Positions 48,592 through 61,098 of a stretch of DNA of 64,000 bases are shown piece by piece. The translations under genes and the position numbers were made by a program. Each line of letters opens with the position of its first letter. The first letter of the stretch is position 1. Under the pieces are notes generated by a model. That model ran no database searches. It worked only from the letters and a program-made list of their open reading frames with translations, and was not told the origin of the DNA. The DNA is from Inia geoffrensis (taxonomy: Eukaryota; Chordata; Mammalia; Artiodactyla; Iniidae), in contig CM070901.1 of assembly GCA_036417435.1 (NCBI GenBank), forward strand, positions 10,452,001-10,516,000, written 5' to 3'.

Positions 48592-49389
48592 AATGGACCC
48601 AATGGAACCTATATACCATTCACTTTGACAACTAAATTCATCAATTAAAAACTGAACAGTATTTTGTGTATCATTGGGAAACTTGAGTATTTTTGTTCTT
48701 AAATTTATATCTTTGTGTCTATCCCTAGGTCACAGTATTTTATCTTCATGTAATATATTTACATGCTTGAAAATTTATTATTTATCATGTTATCATGCTT
48801 CTTAGAGGAAACAACGTATATCTACATTCATTATTTTAAAAAAATTTCTGTGGACTCTAAGTGCTTTTTTAACGCATTGAGATAGCATTAAAAGTTTTAG
48901 TAGTACACAATTAGCCAATTCAATTTATAGGACATTTATTTCTTAATACCATAGATGAGATTTTATTTCCAAATACTTCAAGAATTCATAGATGAATATT
49001 AATATTGCTAAAAAGACAGTTTTTGGCATTTATTCTTATCTTCCTTTATGTTGAGAAATCTTTTTTATATAAACAGGTAGGAAATAAACAGGTTTTATTC
49101 CAGCAATGTCATCTGTATTTTGATCTTCTCTCATTATATGTCAAAATCAAACATTGTTATAAAACAAAAATTAAATGTAGTAATCTATCTGCTGTCAAAT
49201 TATACATTTCCTTTTAACTTCTTTGAAAACAATGAATCAGAAACCACCTATTTATCAAGACATCAAATGATGTAGTTATGCCTGTAATACATTCATTTCA
49301 CCTTGTTTAATGAGTTAAAATTAAATGAAACTAGAACAAAAGTCTCGCCATGTAATTGGAAATAGTCCCATTTAAGATCTTGACAGCCA
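48592..49389. other. AT-rich non-coding sequence
   Basis: Nothing is recognised. Confidence 0.45.
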
Positions 49390-50556
49390 CACAGATTACA
49401 TGTGAAAAAAATTCGTGTATCGAGGCCTATTTTCATTTTCTAGATCCTTTTAACATGTCTTGAATGACGTGACTTCGACTTCCAGCTTCTGCTTAGGGTG
49501 TTGAAAGCTGGAAAGAGCATCTTGTCCACCCTTACAAGAACACAAAGAGACAGATAAATTGCGAAATTACAAGTTGTGTTGGGCCCATCAGGGAGCTGAT
49601 GTTGCAGGGCAACCCAATCACCCTAAATCTGAGGAATGACAGTTGCCAAGAGAGATGGGAGGCATGCACCGCTCACCGTGGTAGAAGCCAGATGTCATAG
49701 AGACAGTAAAAGGAATTTAGCTAAAAGCATTGCTTAATTGCTAAAGGTCAAGTGTGAGGTAGTGTGAGAGTGTAGAACACCTGGTATTCCAGTGCAAGGG
49801 GAGGTCAAGGTCACTTAACAGTCTCTTCTCCCCTGACCTCACCGAGTCCTTTGGGGAAAGACTGGCTTGGGACAAGGGTCCTGAGAAAGTCTGCTACTTC
49901 CCCCAGAAACAACAGCCTTAGGGCACTCAGTCAAAGGCAGCAAGGCCTGTTGCCTGTTGCCTTGGGCATAGGTAAAGTTAGACTCCAGCTGTGTGTGGAG
50001 GTGGGGAGGGAGATGCAGAGAAATCTTTACATCTGTAGGGGAGGGGCAAAGACATGTCCGTCCTTGGCCACTAGAGGACGACAGAATTGTTAAATCCTAA
50101 TTGGCCACATATTCAGGGACAGTGCCTAAGATGGTCAATGGAAGAGCAGAGAACAAGCCAACCCCCCCGCCGACCTTAAACTGAAAGACTAATAAGGTAA
50201 CAAATAAGAGCAGCCTTTTACAGCGGCAGAATGGTCAAGGCTGGAAATGGGGAGATCTGAGGTTGAGGGTGGAGTAGTCACTGAGAAAAAGCCAAAGAAC
50301 AATGTAATCCACGCTCACACTACTCACCATTGGAAAGGGCAGAGCAGCAGAGGTACATGCTGACTGCTCTGTCGGTCTGTGTCTCAGCTCAGGAACCCAG
50401 AGCCTGGGAAACTTTGAATCTTACATGGGGGCTGATGATAAAACTTCCCAAACTTTGCCTCAGAGGGAGATATTTCTTTATTATTTTGGTCAAAAAGCAA
50501 GTCTACCTTCTTTCCTGAAGGAAGACACTATCATTGTCTTTCAAGCCTATTTGCTC
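49390..50556 (+). other. GC-richer segment, possible old L1 5' UTR
   Basis: About 1.15 kb with higher GC and no long frame. The text (for example aagagacagataaattgcga, then aggaatgacagttgccaaga) reminds me of an old L1 5' UTR in sense orientation, but I cannot assign it firmly. It stops where the younger L1 begins. Confidence 0.35.
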
Positions 50557-51425
50557 TTAGAGGAAAACATAGGCCGAACACTCTATGACATCAATCACAG
50601 CAAGATCCTTTTTGACCCACCTCCTAGAGAAATGGAAATAGAAACAAAAATAAACAAATGGGACCTAATGAAACTTAAAAGCGTTTGCACAGCAAAGGAA
50701 ACCATAAACAAGATGAAAAGACAACCTTCAGAATGGGAGAAAATATTTGCAAATGGAGCAACTGACAAAGGATTAATTTCCAAAATATACAAGCAGCTCA
50801 TGCAGCTCAGTATCAAAAAAACCAAACAACCCAATCCAAAACTGGAGACATTTCTCCAAAGAAGATATACAGATTGCCAACAAACATATGAAAGGATGCT
50901 CAACATCACTAATCATTAGAGAAATTCAAATCAAAACTACAATGAGGTATCACCTCACACCAGTCAGAATGGCCATCCTCAAAAAATCTACAAATAAATG
51001 CTGGAGAGGGTGTGGAGAAAAGGGAACCCTCATGCACTGTTGGTGGGAATGTAAATTGATCCAGCCACTATGGAGAACAGTATGGAGGTTCCTTAAAAAA
51101 CTACAAAGAGAATTACCATACGACCCAGCAATCCCACTCCTGGGCATACCCTGAGAAAACCATAATTCCAAACGAGTCAAGTACCACGATGTTCATTGCA
51201 GCTCTATTTACAACAGCCAGGACATGGAAGCAATCTAAGTGTCCATCGACAGATGAATGGATAAAGAGGATGTGGCACGTATATACAATGGAATATTACT
51301 CAGCCATAAACAGAAACGAAATTGAGTTATTTGTAGTGAGGTGGATGGACCTAGAGACTGTCATACAGAGTGAAGTAAGTCAGAAAGGGAAAAATACTGT
51401 ATGCTAACACATATATACAGAATCT
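50557..51425 (+). pseudogene. LINE-1 ORF2 C-terminal remnant
   Basis: Three overlapping open pieces in different frames cover the C-terminal domain: [18 protein letters not shown] at the start, the Cys-rich [19 protein letters not shown] (about 50999-51055), and [20 protein letters not shown] (from about 51270) near the end. At least three frameshifts and stops separate them. The open frame 50425-50919 includes non-L1 flank upstream and is not a gene. Confidence 0.88.
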
Positions 51426-51800
51426 AAAAAAAAAAATAAATTGGTTCTGAAGAACCTACAGGCAAGATAGGAATAAAAATGGAGATGTAGAGAATGGACT
51501 TGAGGACACGGGAAGGGGGAAGGGTAAGCTGGGACGAAGTGAGAGTGCCATGGACATGTATACACTACCAAATGTAAAATAGAGAGCTAGTGGGAAGCAG
51601 CCACGTAGCACAGGGAGATCAGCTCGGTGCTTTGTGACCACCTAGAGGGGTGGGATAGGGAAGGTGGGAGGCATATACAAGAGGGAGGTGATATGGGGAT
51701 ATATGCATGCATATAGTTGATTCACTTTGTTGTACAGCAGAAACTAACACAACAGTGTAAAGCAATTATACTCCAATAAAGATGTTAAAAAACAAAAAAA
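50557..51800 (+). mobile_element. 5'-truncated LINE-1, plus strand
   Basis: The last 1.24 kb of an L1 in sense orientation: ORF2 C-terminal region, 3' UTR, AATAAA at 51775-51780 and an A-rich tail (51787-51800). It is the only clear plus-strand L1 body in the window. I see no convincing target duplication. The sequence is close to the 3' end of the full-length L1 at 19640-26865, so it belongs to a related, relatively young group. Confidence 0.93.
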
Positions 51801-51959
51801 GACTCTTTACTGCATAGACATCCTTGAGAAATAGTTCCGAAAAAAGGTGTGCTTCCTCACAGCAGGAAAACCATGAGGTATTGCTTCCCAACGCTGTTGT
51901 GCTCAGTTATTTCTGCCAACAGCTTGTCTGCTAGATTGATCCATGTAGATGAATGAATC
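51801..51959. other. Short non-coding interval
   Basis: Nothing is recognised. Confidence 0.45.
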
Positions 51960-52421
51960 AGTGGTGTTATTTATATTGAGTTGTATTCCATTGTGTCAAT
52001 CAGCCTTTGTATCCATATGCCATGATTTGTTTGTTCTTTTACCTGCTAATCTATCCTTGTGTTGTTTTTGCTTTTGGATAGGATTTTTTAAATAGCTTCT
52101 GTGAGCATTCATGTACAAGTTTTCATGTAAACATACATCTTCATTATACTTTGGTAAATATATAGGCGTGGAATTGCTGGATCATATGGTAAGTGTGTAT
52201 TTAACATGATAAGAAACTTTGAACATGTTTTCCAAAAAGATGGCACCATCCTAACCAGAGGTATATGAAATCTCTAGTTGGTCTGTATCTTCATTAACAT
52301 TGGTAATGCAAGTGACTTGAATTTTAGGTATGGTAGTGCTTGTGAAATGGTATCTCATTACGATTTCAATTGACTAATCATACTGAAACATTGTTTCATG
52401 TGCTTATTTGCCATCATATTA
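51960..52421 (-). mobile_element. Ancient LINE-1 fragment, first part
   Basis: Antisense L1 3' region: gtattccattgtgtcaatca, then gagcattcatgtacaagttt and ggcgtggaattgctggatca. Continues after an interruption at 53089. Confidence 0.7.
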
Positions 52422-52439
52422 TAGCTTTTCCCCTTCCTC

Positions 52440-52710
52440 CCCCTCCAATGTCGGCAGCATCTCTCTATGCATCCTACCTTAGTCACATCTCACTCTGAAT
52501 CTTCCTCCCTGTTCCATTTTTAAGGACTCCTCTGATTACCCAGGACCCACACAGATAAACCAGGGTAATCTTCCTTTCTGCTAACTGGCAACTTTAATTC
52601 CATCTACAGCCCTCCTTCTCCTTTGCCATGTAGCCTGTACAGGTCTGATGATTAAGATGTGGACCTATGTGGCAGGGGCATGTGGGGTCATGATTTTGCC
52701 TACTACACCA
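52440..52710 (-). mobile_element. MaLR-type (MLT1-like) LTR fragment, minus strand
   Basis: Antisense LTR landmarks: ctgattacccaggacccaca, then gataaaccagggtaatcttc, tttgccatgtagcctgtaca and tcatgattttgcctactaca. It lies inside the gap of the old L1. Confidence 0.65.
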
Positions 52711-53036
52711 GCCAAACTAAGTGTCAAAATTCATCATCCTAATGTAAAGGCATCAGAACAAGACGTTCACTTGTAGCTAAGATGCCCTAATCATTTCTTG
52801 ATCTTGCCTGAGAGTGTTGACCTTCAGAGATTGAGTACACATGTGCTTGGCATATAACCTCCTAAAACTTATGAATACACTTCCCTAAAGTACCTCCCAA
52901 GGGAGGGTGTGAGGGGAGGGAGGATGCTGCCCCCAGTGCAGGCAACATGTGGACGCGTTGTCTTCAGAGATTTTAAAACAAGAGTAAACCTGGCTAAAAG
53001 CCAGTGTGCTTTCTACTATCAACACAGGCTGGCAAT
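52711..53036. other. Unrecognised sequence inside the old L1 gap
   Basis: No family is recognised. It includes a GC-richer purine stretch at about 52895-52935. Confidence 0.4.
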
Positions 53037-53088
53037 TTTTTTTTTAACTTTTTATTTTATATTGGAGTATAGCCGATTAACAATGCTG
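53037..53088 (-). mobile_element. Minimal LINE-1 3' tail, minus strand
   Basis: A run of T, then actttttattttatattgga and gtatag: the last 50 bases or so of an L1. It is one of the shortest recognisable L1 insertions here. Confidence 0.7.
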
Positions 53089-53945
53089 TGATCATATATC
53101 TTTTTTTCTGATGTCTTTTGCAATCTCTTGCCCATTTAATATTGGCTTTTATGTCTTATTATCCTTTGTAAGAGCTCTTTATAAAATCATCAGTACAAGT
53201 CATTTGCATGTTGTAAATGTTTTCTCAAAGTCTGCATTTTGCCTTTTCATTTTCTTGAGAGCTTCTTTTGAATGGTTTTATCAGTTTGAAGAAGTGGTAT
53301 CATTATTTTATTTCATACTTAGTTTAGTCCCCTCTCCAAAAATCTTTCCCTCTCTAAATGTTTACTCCTAGAAGTTTTTAGTTTCAGCTTTTACAATTAG
53401 ATCTACAATATATTTTACACTAAATATCATTATAATGTAAGAATGGGTTCAATATTCTTCTTTTTTTTTTCCATTCAGATATATAGTTGTCTTGGAATCA
53501 ATTGTTGAAAGACTGTCATTTTCATCTTGAATTACTTTGGTGGATCTTTTCAGAATCAACTGACAATGTATGTGTAGGTCAATTTTAAGTTATAAAATCA
53601 AGTAACATATGCTGGAACTTTGTTTTTATTTTTAAATAAATTGTTTTGGCTATTTGGAGTCCTCTGCATTTCCATATAAATTATAGAATTCTCAATTTTT
53701 GCAAAAGCAAAAGACAACAAGGTAAAATCACCCACTAGTATTTTTATTAGAATCCCTTAAATCTATAGATCAGTTTAGGGACAGTGGACTTCTCTATAAT
53801 CTTGATTCTTCCAATCAATGACAGGTTATATCTTTTATGAAGTCTTTTCTCATTTATTTCACTAGTTTGGTAAACTTTAGAGTAGACATCTTGAAAATAG
53901 TTTATTCACTCTCTTTCTTAGTTGTTTTCAATTTTTTCTTTACTC
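53089..53945 (-). mobile_element. Ancient LINE-1 fragment, second part
   Basis: Antisense L1 ORF2 continues: tgcaatctcttgcccattta, then attgttttggctatttggag and ttcttccaatcaatgacagg. Strongly diverged with many gaps. Confidence 0.7.
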
Positions 53946-53959
53946 TAAAAAAATTGGCA

Positions 53960-54173
53960 GGGCTTCCGTGGTGGCGCAGGGGTTGAGAGTCCGTCTGCCA
54001 ATGCGGGGGACACGGGTTCGTGCCCCGGTCCGGGAGGATCCCACATGCCGCGGAGCGGCTGGGCCCGTGAGCCATGGCCGCTGAGCCTGTGCGTCTGGAG
54101 CCTGTGCTCCGCAACAGGAGAGGCCACAACAGTGAGAGGCCCGCGTACCACAAAATAAATAAATAAAATAAAC
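53960..54173 (+). mobile_element. CHR SINE, plus strand
   Basis: Head gggcttccgtggtggcgcag and B-box-like cgggttcgtgccc, with an (AAAT)-type tail instead of pure A. Target duplication attggca at 53953-53959 and 54174-54180. Confidence 0.94.
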
Positions 54174-54180
54174 ATTGGCA

Positions 54181-55205
54181 AAATATTTATAACATTAAAT
54201 TTACCACTTTAACCATCTTCAAGTGTACAATCTAGTAACACAAAATACATTTGCATTGTTGTTCAACCATCACGATTATCCATTTCTAGAACATTTTCAT
54301 CATCACAAGCTGAAATTCTGTATCCATTAACAATAATTCCCTATTTCATCCTCTCCTTACCCTCCGGGAATCACTATTCTCGTTTCCACCCATATGTCCC
54401 TTCTATTCTAGGTAACTCATGTAAGTGGAATCATATAGTATTTCAATACTTGTCCTTCTTTGTCTTGATTATTTCACTTAGCATAGTGCCTTCAAGGTTC
54501 AGCCATATTGCAGCATATATCAGAATTTCCTTTTATTAAAAGCCGAACAATATCCCATTGCATGTATATTCCACCTTTACTTTATTCATTTGTCAATGAG
54601 CATTTGGGTTGCTTCCACGTTTTGGCTGTTGCCAATAATGTTATGAACATTGGTGTAAATATATGTAATCTGTCCCTGTTTTCAGTTCTTTTGTGCATTA
54701 ACCTAGAAGTGGAATAGTGGTTTCATATAATTCAATGTGTAATATTTTGTGGAGCCGCCATATTGTTTTCCACAGCAGCTGCACCATTGTCCATCCCCAC
54801 CATCAATCCACATAGATTCCAATTTCTTTACATTCTTGTCAAAACTTTTTATTACTTATTTATTTATTTGATAATATCCAGCCTAATGGGTGTGAAGTGG
54901 TATCTTATTGTGGTTGTGACTTGCATCATCTTTTATTTGCTTATTGACCATTTGTGTATCCTATTTGGAAAAATGTCTATTCATATCCTTTGCTCATTTT
55001 TTAATCAAGATGTTTGTCTTTTTTTTGTTAAGCTTCATGAATTCTTTTAAAAGAAGATAATCCTATCAGATATATAATTTGCAAATATTATCTCTCATTC
55101 TGTGGATTGCCCTTTCACTCTTTTGATATCGTGCTCAATGTTTTTAAAATTCTATTGTAAATGGCAGTTTTAAAATTTCATTTTCAAAATGTTTTTGATT
55201 ACAGT
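54181..55205 (-). mobile_element. Ancient LINE-1 3' region, minus strand
   Basis: 3' UTR motifs (aaatttaccactttaaccat, then gttgttcaaccatcacgatt and ggaatcatatagtatttcaa) lead into ORF2 C-terminal antisense (tggtatcttattgtggttgt). Diverged. The SINE at 53960 lies at its 3' border. Confidence 0.8.
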
Positions 55206-56429
55206 CTTGTGCTGCCTTTTGTCCACTGCCTAAAAACAGTTGCCTTACATGTGTTGTTCAGATTTATCAATTTTTTAGAGTAGAAGGACCCATCCTATAT
55301 CTTTATTCCTTATGACCAGAGCTGAAAGTTTAGAGATATGACATGGTCTTTAAATTAAAATAGCATCCTTTCTGTCCTATTCTACAATATATCTGAATTT
55401 AGAATGTGGGCCAAAATATCTATTTCTATCTACACACTTTACTCTCAACACTAACATATGTCAGGCGAAGAAAGCACCGTGCCTCTCCCACGGGTTTATG
55501 GTGACTTAGTTGTTTAAGGGAAGCTTCACTGCCATTCACATTTCAAATTTTATATTGGTTTGAAGGCCTGGAAAGCAGGAGCAGATGGCCTCGAAGATAA
55601 TGAACTTCAAGTTTCAGAGCCCCTCCCTTGAATAGATTCCTATGATTGCTCGGAGTTACTGTTAGTTGTAGACTATTCTAGGAGAGGAAATGAAGACAGA
55701 TGGCAAGCAAGAAGCATTTCTGTGTAAGCAGTTCTGGTAAACTGCCTAAAGCAATTTCACAAGAAATGGACATTGAGCTCCAATGTTCCAGTAATTATTT
55801 ATGACCCCTTTTCTTATTCTAAATAAACATTTACTATCATACCTAACTTTGTATTTACAATTTTGTATTCTTTTGCTTAAAGCAGGCTCCTTATCTTTTA
55901 TAAGTTTCAGTCTCTTTAAGATCATGATCTGTCTTTGCTACTGGAGAAATACTCAATTGTGAAAATTGATTAAATGAGAAATATGCCATTCTTTTTTGAA
56001 TGTAGAATAATTTAGATAAGGAAGGTAAGATGGAAGATTTGACATGATGCCTCAACAAAACACTTTCTTCTAGGCAGGACACAGTTCGTATGTATAAAAT
56101 TTGAGTATCTAAAAATTAGTTCCTTTTGAACAGCCTTATTTATTTACCCTTGCAAAATTTTCAGGTATCTAGAACGTGCGTATGCTCCAGTTTGAGGATT
56201 GCAACCCTGGGCACCTTTGTTGGTCATTAACAATCCTTTCAATGTGATTATTTGAATGGTTTAATCATTTAATGCTACTGTGTTATACCTGTGTACAACC
56301 TAGATATTGCTTTTCATTTTGTCGTATAGAATCCAATTTGTGTTCATAAATTCTGAATAATTTTTCCCTGGCTTAAATATTTTGTTCTCCTGTTTTTTGG
56401 CAGATACCTGTTCTGTCTTTATAACTGTT
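55206..56429. other. Non-coding sequence, no recognised feature
   Basis: About 1.2 kb without identifiable features. Confidence 0.45.
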
Positions 56430-56431
56430 TA

Positions 56432-56513
56432 TTGGGTTGGCCAAAAAGAATTCGTGTGGGCTTTTACGTAAGATGTTACAGAAAAACCTGAGTGGATATT
56501 TTGGCCAACCCAA
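56432..56513. mobile_element. Mariner-derived MITE
   Basis: An 82-bp element with perfect 15-bp inverted ends ttgggttggccaaaa / ttttggccaacccaa and TA on both sides (56430-56431, 56514-56515). The whole element is near-palindromic. It resembles mariner MITEs known from cetartiodactyl genomes. It has no coding capacity. Confidence 0.92.
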
Positions 56514-56515
56514 TA

Positions 56516-58309
56516 TATTTCCTTTATTTCTCAGTGAAAAATACCATGGTGTAAACAGCAAATCGCTCAGCATAAAGTGAAGCTAGCCAGGGTCTGTTAC
56601 TGGCATCTATCTATTACTGTGTGACATTAGAACAGATAAATTTCCTGAGTCTCTACGTTTTCACTAGAAGTTATCAGTATTACTTTGAGATAGCCACCAT
56701 TAACTTATACTCTATGCTGAACACTCTATGGGGGTAGAGATACTAGTTTCAGCTAAGAAAGAAGCTATCTTTTCTCTCTTTTTTTGGTTTCTTTTACATT
56801 TTTTATACATGCAGATAACTTAACTATATAAATAATACCTCCAAGTTTATGCAGTTGCTTGCCCCACCCCTTCCCAGTTTCAAATCTTATTCTAGAGACA
56901 CTATCACTTTTAACTCTCTTGTGTTTGTGTAAACTACCAGCTCTGTAATATTGAGCTTTAGATGTTTCTAACCCATTCCTCTGGCACAAATTAGCTTGTT
57001 TCTTATACTTTTCCCCCATCACATACACATTGGTTTTAGCTACTCCGCTAAATCAATTACAGCTAATTTACTTGAATTTCTTCCAAAAGCTTTTACAGCA
57101 CCCATTTGTAGTTGTCCACTTTTCCTTCATTTTGATTCTGTATTTTTGTATCTTTTCCCATTCTTTTTACTAGCATTTTATTTGAGTTTCAGTAGAGAAT
57201 TGATACAGTATTTATGTTTACCACAAAATTTTTAAACAAGGACTTGTCAGTTACATGCAGTCACTCAGTCCATTCTGTTGTACTCCCACATAAAAGCATT
57301 AAGTGCAGAAACTGACATTAAAAGACGTTTGATAAATGTAAGTCTCCTTTTCGCCTTCCTTCCTGACTAGAGATGTAAGTACTCTATTAGGTTCGATGAA
57401 GCGTCTAGTAATGGGGATTGCTTTCGTGGATGGGCTCCTTTCCTGACATGCACAACTTAACGAGTTAACATAAAACACAAACCATTTTCTCTGGAATTTA
57501 GGTGATTATAGGAAAGACATACACAGCTGGTTTGTACTTTGCTTGCTTTAGATCACCTATAATAAAGCCCTTGTGTCAGTTCACATAAATAATTTCTAAT
57601 ATAGTGTCTCATTTTTGGACTGAAATCATAATATCCTGTAAATTTTCTGACAAAATCGTTTCTGTGCATGACATATATGTATAACATTTTTATAATAAGA
57701 TGATAACATGTCAAGGAGAGCCTAACATATTGATGTTTGAAATTTTCTGGAAAGCCTCATAAATATTGTGGCTCAAACGTATACTTAAAAGCTCACAAAG
57801 CTTTCACAAATCTAAATTCCAGTACCATATGCTTATTTTTTCCTCAATAACAAGGAATGCATTTTTATACATGTATAACACATAAAGAAAAAAATTAGGA
57901 TTTCATCCCTAAATTTTCACAGAGACATGAATTGCTACACATTTTGTTTCTCCATTTGTTCAAAAGAGCAACCCAACTTAAATTATGAATTACAGTATTT
58001 CAGAAATAATAAAACTAATGTGATCTACCAAGCAGCACTCTTTGAGGATTTATTTAAATTCTACATGATACTCTTAGCTGAAACTTTAGCTATGCTTATA
58101 TCTTTCCTTGTAATCCAATTTCTATCAACTGAATATAGAAACTAGAAAGAAGCTTAAGATATGAAAATCTTATGAGGTAAGAGGAATAAACGTTATACAA
58201 TGATGTCCTCCAAGGAATGATAACAGTATAGGGCTATTACCAGTTTTTTGTGGTTTGAAGTTATTTACTATGCTGTGCATTTTAGTTTTGACTCAGGCAT
58301 AGATCTTAG
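56516..58309. other. Unique-looking non-coding block
   Basis: About 1.8 kb without recognised repeats, RNA genes or exons. Confidence 0.45.
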
Positions 58310-58460
58310 GCCATGGGTTTTAACAGTGGTCCATGATTCAAAGGATTTCCGGAGATGGGTAAATCCACTGACCTTTTATGTAAAAAAGTATAATGCATAT
58401 TAGAGTTTCTATGTGTTTTAAGATTCTCAACAAACTCTAAAATTTTTAAGAATTACTGCA
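58310..58460. mobile_element. Possible hAT-type MITE remnant
   Basis: A taacagtggtccatgattca-type start and a gattctcaacaaactctaaa section recall old hAT MITEs with 'ggtccatgaa...agattctcaa' layout. Weak. Confidence 0.3.
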
Positions 58461-58964
58461 AGCAATACACTTAAAATGATCACTTGATGCTTCTATATTG
58501 TTGACCAATATTATTAATAGTAGTTGCTGATAGACATGATCCTACTTCCTATTAAAAAAACTATTTTTGGAAATCAAAAGTTAAGCATTTTTGCCATTTG
58601 TGAAATTCTTACCTATTTGAACTTTGCGTATGAGTTTATGTCTATAACATCTAGATTTTAAAGGTTAAAAACAAGTATAGAAACAAAAACAAGTAATATA
58701 GCAGAGTTTGAGAGGGATTTTTCACATTGTCCCAAAATACAACTAAAGTCCTCAAAGAAGAAAATGAGATGAATAGTATCATCTGAAAATAAATACCAGT
58801 AGGCCATTATAACTTTCCGAGGCTTTACCGGAAGTAGCAGACGTTATCCAGTTACCACTACCCTATATTTCCAGTTTATATTTTAAAAAAAGAAAAAAGA
58901 CAAAAGAAAAGCTTAGGAAACAGAAGGGGTATTTATTTGACTTCTTAAATTTTTCATCTTGCCC
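58461..58964. other. Non-coding sequence, no recognised feature
   Basis: Nothing is recognised. Confidence 0.45.
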
Positions 58965-59330
58965 ATAGCCTTTTTTTCCTCTCCTTCCAGGACTTTGATG
59001 GCATAAGTATTAGACCTTTTGCTATTCTTTCATAGGTCCCTGTCACTCTATTTCTTTAAATACTTTTTTTCTGTTTTATCAACATTCAATAATTTATATT
59101 GAGCCATCTTCACATTCATTCACTCTTTTACTTATCATCTCCATTCTGTTACTGAGCTCATCAAGTAATTTCTAAGTTTGGTATTTTCAGTTCTAAAATT
59201 GCAATTTGATTCCTTTTATAAGTTCTATTTCTCTCCTCAGGGCTTCTAGCTTTCCTTTCATTTCACCAGCAATGCACAGAGTGTATTTCTGACTAACCTC
59301 TTCACATTTTCACATGTGGAAATGTGGTGT
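58965..59330 (-). mobile_element. Ancient LINE-1 ORF1-region fragment
   Basis: Antisense of an old L1 ORF1/5' region: ttctttcataggtccctgtc, then tcatctccattctgttactg, gtattttcagttctaaaatt and gcaatttgattcctttta. Confidence 0.6.
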
Positions 59331-60682
59331 CTTCTGTCCTCTTCCCACGAAACATATCCAGAGACACATAAACACCTAATCACTTTAACTTACATATACA
59401 AATAGCAATATAAATGTATGCTTTCCTATTTTCCCCTAAGTATTTTTAGAACATATATTTTAATTCCTTTTCTTTTCCTCTTTTCTTTTAATTTATGTTA
59501 ACTTAATTTCACTTGAAAAACCTCAAAACACATCCAAATATTTTTATATGCTGTAACTCTGCCTGAAAAATATTTGATATTTAGAGCTTATATAACCTGC
59601 AGTGGATTGAAAATTAGTAGAATTAAGTTAGTCAAAGTTATTGTGAGAATAAACGTGAGAACTATTGTAGCAGATAAACATGTTGCTTCACTATTTATTC
59701 TATTACACTTTGAATTTTATACAAGTTCGGCAGATTTACATTTAACCAACTTTAATGCTAAGGTGCCTAATGTAAGAAGCAAACGCAGAGCACTAGAGCA
59801 CACGTACACAAATCTGAAATGGAAGATACTTAGATTTATTAAAATTAACTCTCTTTTTTCTATTCTTAGAGAAGTAAACTGATAAAAGACTCAGCTGCCC
59901 AATATTGTTGAGCAATTAAAAGAGTATTAAGTGGTTACGTTGTCATCTGCCAGAGCAATTTAGAATGTCTTAAAAGCACAAATGTGAAAGATCACAGGAC
60001 TTGTGTGGAAAGAAAAATCTATGCCACCACTTTTAAAAAAGTTTTTCTTTGCCAATCAAATAGCGTATATAAAAAAGAGTAAACTAATGTTATGCAAGCC
60101 ACAAATGATATTTATAGTTTTATTTGTTTTCATTTATAGGTAACATGAAAGTGTGATATTTACACTGTAACAAAATACCTAGAACACTTTTTTACATGTA
60201 AAATTAAAAAGCTATGAGCTAAATTTATATAGAAAGTTAGTATATGATCATGTTTAATATCCTCACATGTCTCTGAAAATCACATTTTTGTTTTCCATTC
60301 CAGAACATATTTTGATATAGAGGCTGCTCTATAACTTGGCATCTTTTAAGATAGAGACCATGTGACTGTCTGTGTCCCTGAAGTTTCATAAATTGATTAT
60401 TTTATAAAGAGATGTGTTTCATATCTAAAAAGTCAAAACAAAACAGGATAAGATGAATGCTGCAAATATATAAAATATTTCATGACAATAACAGTTACAT
60501 TTTAAAATATAACTGTGCTCATGCGTACATGGAAAACTGATTAACAATAAAAATACAGTTATATAGAACTATAATACTCCTTATTTTTATGAAAAATGCA
60601 AATATCAAGTTTCTTACCAGAGTGTTTGGCCATTTAACGGATATTTACTGATACCATACAATGTAAAAAGCATTATTTTAAG
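59331..60682. other. AT-rich non-coding sequence
   Basis: No recognised features. The frame 59574-59882 (102 codons) has no recognisable domain and lies in AT-rich DNA. Confidence 0.45.
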
Positions 60683-60812
60683 GACTGGTAAGAAATAAAT
60701 AATAATATAAATATTCTAAATATTTAATAAAATAAATAATAAGAGAAAAATAATAAAAGTATAATAGTAAACAATGAAATAACAAAAATTAAATAAATAA
60801 TAAAAATAAAGT
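60683..60812. repeat. AATA-rich low-complexity tract
   Basis: Irregular aataaat and taataaa repeats over about 130 bases. Confidence 0.9.
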
Positions 60813-61086
60813 ATCCCAAGTATATGTTAATTTCAAATATTGTAGTAAATAAAGATATTTGCTTTCTTTTGTCAACATATGTCCTGTATATACTTAAGCA
60901 TATGGAAACAGTGGACCTGATTAAAATGAGAAACAGAAATGTTAATTTATTCACTTTCAGGGGAAATTATCTTTGTTTCTCCTCTACTTCTAATTCTTAC
61001 CCATCTAATCTCCTGAGACAAGCAGCTGCCAGGTTTGGGCTTCAATAAGCAGGTTCTTTCCCAGTTTCCAAGAGAAATAGGAAGGC
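60813..61086. other. Non-coding sequence, no recognised feature
   Basis: Nothing is recognised. Confidence 0.4.
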
Positions 61087-61098
61087 AGAGTTGGTTCT

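Noticed and set aside
50425..50919. 164-codon plus-strand frame as a gene
   Set aside because: The first 44 codons or so are flank and the rest is L1 ORF2 read through the 5' truncation point; no start context or domain of its own.
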